Shown here: piece by piece, positions 57,171 to 64,000 of the stretch
Position numbering within the stretch: position 1 is the stretch's first letter
Layout of the letters: every line of letters starts with the position of its first letter
Origin: Parasponia andersonii
Lineage: Eukaryota; Streptophyta; Magnoliopsida; Rosales; Cannabaceae
DNA: 64,000 bases
Direction of reading: 5' to 3'
NCBI GenBank assembly: GCA_002914805.1
Contig: JXTB01000134.1
Span: 395,318-459,317 of the forward strand
Translations under genes and position numbers: made by a program
Notes under the pieces: model-generated
What the model saw: only the letters and a program-made list of their open reading frames with translations
Told to the model about the DNA's origin: nothing
The model's database searches: none

Positions 57171-59768
57171 GCATGAAGCAAAGGAGATGCTCTTTGTTAT
57201 TATTGTTTTCATTAAAAAATTCGATTTTATTACTATATATAAATATATATATTAAAAAAGATTGGCTCTTATTATTATTCGTTTTCATTATTATATTTGA
57301 TCTCATTGTTGAAGTTAAAGAGTACAAATAAAATTAGAGATTTTCCAACCATACCACATGGCATATGCATGAGATTTCCCTTTCAGAGGATTTTTTTATT
57401 TCTTATTTTTTTTTTTAAAAAAAAAAGATAATTAAGGATAATATCCTTAAAAGTTCAAGGACTGTTCGATATATTGATATGTCCATAAAGTCGTATACGA
57501 TCGGTGGTCATTGATCTAGTATTTTATCTCACTAGGAACATAATTGTGGGAATCAAATTAGAACTTAGAATTTGTAGAGATAGAGATATCGGTTTTTAGG
57601 ATTGGCCACGTTTTTTTGGTTTTTTTTTTTTTTTCTTTTTTTATTAAGAAAGAATTTTCACTTTAACTTCTCAAAAATATATGACACAAAAAGGACTCAT
57701 TTCCCATATAGGCCATCTTGTTAGTGACCTTAAGATAAATACAATTCTAAAAACATAAAAACCAATCTTTCCAAAAATGAAACAAGATTTACTTTCTAAA
57801 AAAATATGTGTTTCCAAAATTGTACTGAATTTCTATTAAGTTTCTACATTCAATTGAAATTAAGTTCAAATACCTCAATAATCTAATTGTGGTAGTTCAA
57901 GCCAGTAAACATTATGTCAAAAACTAATGTTTTATAAAAGTAAGTGAGAACTTAAGTACAGATAAATGCAATGAAAAGATAGGAAAGAAATAAAAAAGAT
58001 ATGTAGGGGCGCATAATAGGAAAAAAAAAAAAAAAAGAAGTTAATTGAATCATTTCCAAAAAAAGAAAGTAAAAATTCGTTAAGGGTAAATTAATTTTTG
58101 GTTTTTAGTTTCCAATCATCAAATTAGTTTCAAGTAACATTTTTCTCTAATTTTGACTAACTTTTTTATTAGAAACTAATTTAGTTTACTTTTTTGGTTT
58201 AGAAACTAATTCAATTTCAATAATTTCTCTGAGTTTTTTGGTTTAGAAACAAATTTTGAATTTTTTCGATTTAGAAATAAATTTAGTTTATGATTTTAAG
58301 AAAATAATATAATTGATTTCTCGTAACTAAAATATTTAGAAAAAAATATCAATGAATGTCTCAAAGAAAAAATAATTATTTCAAAAAGATCGTATTTTTT
58401 ATTGGAGATTTCTACAATATAACCTTATTTTTGACCTTATCACTGCAACCTTTTTTACGAATATTGGATCCAGATTAGACGGATTTGATGCAACGAAGTG
58501 CACAAACCGAAATATGTATGAAATCACATATGATTATTAGTTTTTGTTAGATTAAAAAATAAAAATAAAAACAAAACTAAATCTTTAGTTTGGTGTGTTT
58601 TTCAGAAATCAATTTTGCTAAATCAATTAAACGCAAATACTCCAAAAGAGAACAATCAAATTTACCAAAAAAAATTCCTACCATATATTAATTAGCATGA
58701 AACTAGAATATAAAAGACAGTAGTAGTTCTTCGAAAATTTCAATCTTCAATGACAGTGGTGATGGGATTTGAGGAAATAATTATCATGTTTTGATGATTT
58801 TTTCTTGATTTCTTCTTCTTCTTCTTCTTGGCTTAATGCCCAATTGAAATTTCCAAATCAATATTGATGGTGGTGCCGCAGAAGATAAAGCATGGGATTG
58901 TTGGGTCTCTTAAATTTTTGGACATATTTTTTTTATTTTCTAAAAAAAAACAACTATTTCAGCTAATAACTGACGATGAGGAAGAAGAATATATGCACAA
59001 TCTAGTGCATCTTAACTTACTTATTTATTGTACTTTACGAGGCCCATTAAACCGTTGGATAAGTTATGAGCTGTTCGATTGGAATGTTGTGCTAGGACAG
59101 AGTATTGAGATCTTATAGTAGAATTTCCCTTTTATATTATTTTTTGAAAAGTAATACTAGGTGTATTTTTTTGAAATTTTTTTTTGCTTGAGGCCATAGT
59201 ACAATCCTTGCTTTCGGCCTTATCTGTGCGGCCTACTTTGAGTCTATTTATGCAGGTCCAGCTAATGTATCAAACATCCTCCCACATAGAAAATTATTAC
59301 ATATCTTGGGAAAAGGAATATTCTCTTGCATTTTCCCTGACTTAGTACCAGAGCCCATATTTTAGAGACTTAAAAATTATGCAAAATAAATAATTTTAGA
59401 TGACATTATTAATTTTTATATTAATTTTGGGTTGATAGTATAATGCAAAATAAATAGTTTTAGGTGACATTATTAACTTTATATTAATTTTGGCTTGATA
59501 GTATAACATGAATAATAATTGAATAAGTTTTTGGTCAATTAACTTAGGATGTTTAATTAAATATATTGTTTTTATGTTAATAGGACACTACATAAATATA
59601 AATATGACACATTCTTAACAGTTTATTGTTATAAATGTAATTTTAATTTATCTTGAAATATGCTTGTGTTTATTTCACTTAATTCAAACATAATCGTGTT
59701 AAATTTAAATAATTATGTCAATATTGAATAACTGGGTCAATAGGATCATAATGCGATATACAAGCATA
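57171..59768. other. AT-rich intergenic DNA
   Basis: No gene is supported. It has T and A runs near 57405-57425, 57615-57640 and 58020-58036. The stretch 58090-58290 repeats words such as GGTTTAGAAACTAATT three or four times, so it is locally repetitive. A pair of about 60-bp near copies (ATGCAAAATAAATA, AGTTTTAGGTGACATTATTA) lies at about 59380-59510. Confidence 0.45.
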
Positions 59769-60265
59769 TAGAAATATCAATATGGGTCGGACTTTACGAG
59801 ACATCTCACAATCCGAAAAAAAAAAGTACAATACCGGTCTAACTTAGGCTAACATTATGTGGGCCTAGGTTGGCCTGTTACTTATAATAGGAGCTGGACT
59901 AGACCTTTGTCACTACATTATTCCCATATTTAGTCCTTCATATAATTTTAAATATATTTCTTAGTTAAATTTTAAAAAAATCTTAGTTAAATATTTTTAT
60001 TTATGTACTTTTAATGTTATTTATTTACTAATTTTTATTTATTTTCAATTTATTCAAATTTTAAAAGAATAGGAATAAATTTTAAGTTCATATTTGATAT
60101 TTTAAAACATAAAATAACAACGAAATTAGACTCATATTATAACTCATATTCGACCCACATAAGTACAGTCCAGTTAAGCACGATTAACTTAGGAGAAATA
60201 GAACAAAGCCTAAATGAGTTTATCAAATGTGAGTCTGACCTGACCCAATTCACTTTACATCTTTA
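59769..60265. mobile_element. hAT-type MITE with 8-bp TSD
   Basis: It begins TAGAAATATCAATATGGGTC and ends so that the reverse complement reads TAAAGATGTAAAGTGAATTG followed by GGTC. The flanks CAAGCATA (59761-59768) and CAAGTATA (60266-60273) match at 7 of 8. The interior (497 bp in total) has GGGTCGGAC/GACCCA-type sub-terminal words and no coding capacity. Confidence 0.65.
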
Positions 60266-61129
60266 CAAGTATACAACATGCTTATTAAACAGTCACACAG
60301 TCACATATATTATTAAACAGTCAGACAGTCACGTATTGCATCATATAACACATTCTTTTAATCATATTATTTCCAAATTGAGGTGTTATCACATCGTTTA
60401 GACACCTCCACATAATTTCCACTCACTACTTGTGTTCAGATTTTTTTTTTCCCTTGATTTCCTTATTTATCTAAATCCTCTCTAGTTTTTTTGTTTTTTT
60501 TTTTATCTATGGATAGGTATTTTATTTTNGGGTTCACTTGATTAGCAGTGCTGGTTACGAGGGCTTATCATGATTTATTTGTTCCCTCTTCAATTTTCTT
60601 ATCACGACATATCTTGATTAATTTTTTTCCACTTCAATTTTCTTTTCACTAATCCTTGAACAACGAAATCAAAATCCTCAACAATATTTTTTCTCACTTT
60701 CATAATTTTTTTCATATTTATTTGGTCTTTTCTAAAAAATTTTAGTTGGATAATGAACATTTCACTCTTGCCGATGAAAAATCTCTCTACTCGGATGAAG
60801 TCCCATCTCGTTTTGATTATTATTTGACCATTGTTGTGAAGTCATATTTTGTAGGTAAAGAAGAGATAGAAGGAGGCATGAGGAAGAGAACAAGCTTTTT
60901 TTTTTTTTTTTTTAAATGAACAATCCAAAGATTATGTAACAATGTAAACACGGTAGAATTCCTAATGACCAATTATCTTCATCTTTTTTCTAATGGAAAA
61001 TGAGCAATTTTTGTCTTAACACACAATATTCACCCGATTGAATTGGAGGTAAAAAGGGCGCCTTACAGAATTTGGCTTGAAGTAAGCTCTCATTAAGTCA
61101 TTATGGATGGTGCTCTTGAACAATCTTAG
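60266..61129. other. AT-rich intergenic DNA
   Basis: No gene is supported. It has an ambiguous base at 60529 and a T run at 60897-60914. Confidence 0.4.
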
Positions 61130-61867
61130 CAAAGCTGGACCTTATCATGCTTTGGATATTGAGAACTGGAAATCTAATACTTGTTCCTACAAAGAAATAC
61201 CAATATACAATTGACGGTAGTTTTGTATTTGGTTAATCCTAAAACCCTTATTTCAATTTCAACTAACAGAGAACGAAAATTTTGATTATAACATCTCTCC
61301 CTTGATCATACAGCTCATAGCAAATGCAAGACGTTACTAGTATTTGAAAGATAGCCCATGTCACCAGAACACCAGAACACCATAACACCTTTGTTTTGTT
61401 TCTCTTGAAAGAGTTTCGACCTTCCAACTAGGCAGGACAAGAGTGAAGCTTTTTTTCTTTTGTTTTTGCATTACCAAGGAAAAAACAAAGCAAAGCAAAT
61501 AATCATCCGCGTGAGGCCTTACATTACCTATTAGGCCAGTTTTCCCGAATTATCTGGAGAGCTCTTACAACAACACTTCTCCATTTCAGCTGATGGTTTT
61601 CACCAAATGCAGCTCCAGCTTGTTATGCCCTTTCAGGAACCACGAGGGCCTAATTGCAGACATCGTATAGGCCAGCAAACAGGTCAGAACTCAGAAGCCA
61701 CTCGAGTTGATTTTGGTCTCTGTTTTCACAACAGGGACTGCATTAGCGCGGGTCGTTTTTATAGCAAATAGCCCTTGGCAATAACCTGCTTCTTCTTCTT
61801 GGCCAGTGAAAAACCTTTGGGGAGTTCATTTTGAGAAGCAAATCATTGATGTGGAGACTACTACTTC
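61130..61867 (-). other. Downstream region of response regulator 3, shared with copy 2
   Basis: Counterpart of 55330-56175. It shares GGATATTGAGAACTGGAAAT and CTCTTGAAAGAGTTT in the same order and direction relative to the coding end. Likely 3' UTR and flank. No other gene. Confidence 0.5.
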
Positions 61868-62695
61868 CTATATCACTTCCAATACACTATTACATGCTTT
61901 TCTTGCTTTATTGGGTGACTGGTTTTCTTTCATGCTGCTCTTTCTCTTGTAGATTTTGGGCTCTACTCCCTTAGCTCTACCCTTCAACATATGGGGCTTA
62001 AGCCTTTTCACATCTGATAACTGAACTGGTTTCAAAAAGAACTCTTCAGCCCCTTCCTCCAAACATCTGTCAATTCTCGACGCAACATTCTCCGACGACA
62101 TGATCACAACTGGTACATCTTTACGACTAGTAGATTTCTGCACATCATGTAGTAGGAATCACGTTAGTCTTTCTTTCCCTTTTTTTTTGGGGGGGGGGGG
62201 GGTGTTTTCTTAAGGAAATCTTGAAGGCATGGCAAAAGAAGATATTATTTAAAAGCAAATTTACCTTGATCCTTCTGAGGAGATCATAACCTGTCATTCC
62301 AGGCATAGAATAATCCGTAATGATCAAACTTACTGGAATACGAGCTGAATCATCATCTTCTTCATCATACAAACCAAGGAACTCTAAGGCCTTAGTTCCT
62401 GAATCCACTGCTGTAACTATAAAGAACAAAGCATGAACCAAATAAACACCCAGAACAAGATTTCGAACCCAAAAATATTCAAAAGGAAAATCCATCTACA
62501 ACCAGAAAAAGGTTTTTTAACTCAAAATTTGATACACCCAGATTGAATATCTGTATCAGTAATCGCATAGTGTTGGTGGGGTGAGGTTCTACCTTGATAG
62601 GAGGAAGTTTTGAGAAGAGTCTCAATTAACTTTCTGTCAATTATGTTGTCATCAACTGCAAGCACATGAAACTGAGCCTCTGTAGAAATACTCAT
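61868..62695 (-). CDS. Type-A response regulator, ARR8/ARR9-like (copy 3)
   Basis: Exons on the minus strand, in order: 62593-62695, 62265-62416, 61868-62137; 174 residues. A receiver-only cytokinin response regulator with D15-D16 (HVLAVDDN), phospho-acceptor D69 ([17 protein letters not shown]) and K121 (EEFFLKPVQ). The residue after the acidic pair is Asn, where the other two copies have Ser. The start [16 protein letters not shown] is chosen over upstream codons because these would translate the GAA repeat of the leader as poly-Phe. The last exon is continuous across the site of copy 1's last intron. The C-terminus is very like copy 2 ([14 protein letters not shown]...[10 protein letters not shown]), showing that 2 and 3 are sisters. 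Intron 2 contains a T10-G14 run (62179-62202). It appears intact. Confidence 0.94.
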
Positions 62696-62704
62696 TATTG
62701 GAAT

Positions 62705-62732
62705 GAAGAAGAAGAAGAAGAAGAAGAAGAAG
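62705..62732. repeat. (GAA)n in leader of response regulator 3
   Basis: About nine GAA triplets just upstream of the ATG, on the transcribed side. CTT repeats in plant leaders are common. Confidence 0.9.
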
Positions 62733-62814
62733 AATTTGGAATGGAGAAGGAGAAGAAGGAGAAGAGGCTTAAGAGGGATGAATATTGGATAGGATGAAAC
62801 CCACAAAATAGTTG

Positions 62815-62960
62815 TGAGGCTTTTAAAAGGGAAGACATCAGAATCAGGGAGATATGAAAATCGCCTTTGAAATTTGACAATTTGGAAAGCAAGATTTGAA
62901 AGATCTCAGCAGTGATCTCCATGATCTTCTAGGCAGATTTTTCAATTGTCGAAGAAGCAA
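62815..62960 (-). promoter_or_regulatory. Conserved upstream block of response regulator copy 3
   Basis: A TATA-like CTTTTAAAAG lies near 62819-62828. Then at 62833-62955 come GACATCAGAATCAGG, GAAATTTGACAATTTGGAAA, GCAAGATTTG, ATGATCTTCTAGGCAGATTT and TTCAATTG. The words and order agree with copies 1 and 2. Confidence 0.65.
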
Positions 62961-64000
62961 AGAAGCTGCTCAACTTTTTTAATTAAAATATTGGACCGGT
63001 GAATTGAAAAAATAAAAGCTACAAACTTTAGGTCGAATAATTTAAATTCTAAAAATTTAGATATATAAAATAATATTTTAGATTAAAAAATTTTAAAAAT
63101 TAATAATTTAAATTAATTTTTTACCAATTTAAAAAAAAAATTAAAAACATCTTTTGTCATTATTATTTTTTAATTTCGATAATATTATTATCTTTTAATT
63201 AATTAAAATTATTTAAAAAATTAATTCAGCGTATTAAATTTTAAAATTTTTTAATTTTAGTTAATTATTTTCTAAAATTTAAATTTTAATATTTAAATTA
63301 CAAAAACTCGAACCTAAAAATTTTTTTTCAGTTCACCTTGGATTTATTATTCTCCTAGTATTTTGAGCCTTATTCTCTACTATTATTATTATTGTTATTA
63401 TTATTATTATTATTTGGTCTTTACTCTTCTCATTCAATTCCACCCACGTGCATGAAACGTGACCGACCACCAATCTGGGCACAACGGGCACAACTCAATG
63501 TCATCAAGTTTGAAAAGCAAAGCAATTGTTTAACGACAACAAATCTTGCCACTGACATGAATAATGTTGACTTGACATCAACTTCTTTTGTGCCAACTTT
63601 ATTATATCAAATAATGCTAATTAACATTTCAGAATAATAATAATAATAACGTCAACCAAAACAGTAACGAAAATAAGCAATAGGGGACCCACTTCAAGCA
63701 TCATGGCATGTACTAAATCGAATCCTCTCCTCTGTCCTCGATAGTGTCTCGTGTGAAAATTAGTCATTTTACTTTTTATATTTATTGTCGATATTAATTT
63801 GTTCTTTAATTTTTAATTTGTATTTGTTAGGTCTAAAAATTTGATATTCTAAATGGTAAATTTTTGAGAACTCAAGTCGATAAAAATGAAGAAGAAGTTA
63901 TTACAATAAATTTAAAATTGTTAAAACAAATGTTGTTTTTACAATAACTAAAATTTATGTTTTTCGTTATATAAAAATCCTTTAGATGATGTTCAAATGT
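62961..64000. other. AT-rich intergenic DNA
   Basis: No gene is supported. It contains an AAT/TTA-rich stretch (63000-63320) and an (ATT)n microsatellite at 63381-63414. Nothing is recognisable at the right edge. Confidence 0.45.

Noticed and set aside
58864-59118. 84-residue plus-strand frame with an acidic patch
   Set aside because: No family resemblance, no supporting splice or promoter signals, and it lies in low-complexity AT-rich DNA.
62693-62806. N-terminal extension of response regulator 3 with poly-Leu/poly-Phe
   Set aside because: It is translation of the GAA/GAG repeats in the leader. The family N-terminus fits the ATG at 62693-62695.

Overview
This window looks like nuclear DNA of a dicotyledonous plant. 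It is AT-rich, its genes carry plant-type introns, and its recognisable genes are plant families: an intron-less CC-NB-ARC-LRR resistance gene, an F-box/CW/SNF2 ATPase matching the Arabidopsis At3g54460 type, and three type-A cytokinin response regulators. The gaps are filled with hAT, MULE, copia and LTR-derived debris. A Rosales relative is my guess only; nothing in the sequence proves the species. The sequence is draft quality: there is a 230-base N gap (43871-44100) and single Ns at 32219, 34244 and 60529.

Layout. 1-1004: tail of an unidentified plus-strand gene ending in a Pro/Gln-rich exon. 1665-2432: a near-perfect 350-360 bp inverted repeat with a 60-base loop. 4784-9136 (minus): a 1450-residue CNL resistance gene with MHG in place of MHD. 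9500-24830: transposon territory with a decayed MULE whose middle part is present twice, a two-exon fragment of a CDC48C/NVL-like ATPase, a decayed copia element with a 1.8 kb 3' LTR, and a 2.06 kb non-autonomous hAT element. 25278-27470: two tandem copies of about 1.0-1.2 kb that form the upstream region of the next gene. 27605-36283 (plus): the eight-exon SNF2/F-box/CW gene, with a strange 48-bp intron and a 2.6 kb last intron full of nested tandem repeats. 37980-46140: solo-LTR-like remains, a short LTR element with matching target-site duplications, a foldback element at the N gap, and MITEs. 46697-47846, 56176-56958 and 61868-62695 (all minus): three tandem type-A response regulators. Between the first two lie a pair of captured gene fragments (PPR and RSZ-type SR protein) and a 14-unit, 107-bp satellite array.

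How genes relate. The three response regulators are one tandem family. They share a block of upstream sequence, which suggests shared cytokinin-responsive control. The two distal copies are closer to each other: both lack an intron that the proximal copy keeps, and they share downstream sequence. The resistance gene and the SNF2 gene are functionally unrelated neighbours.
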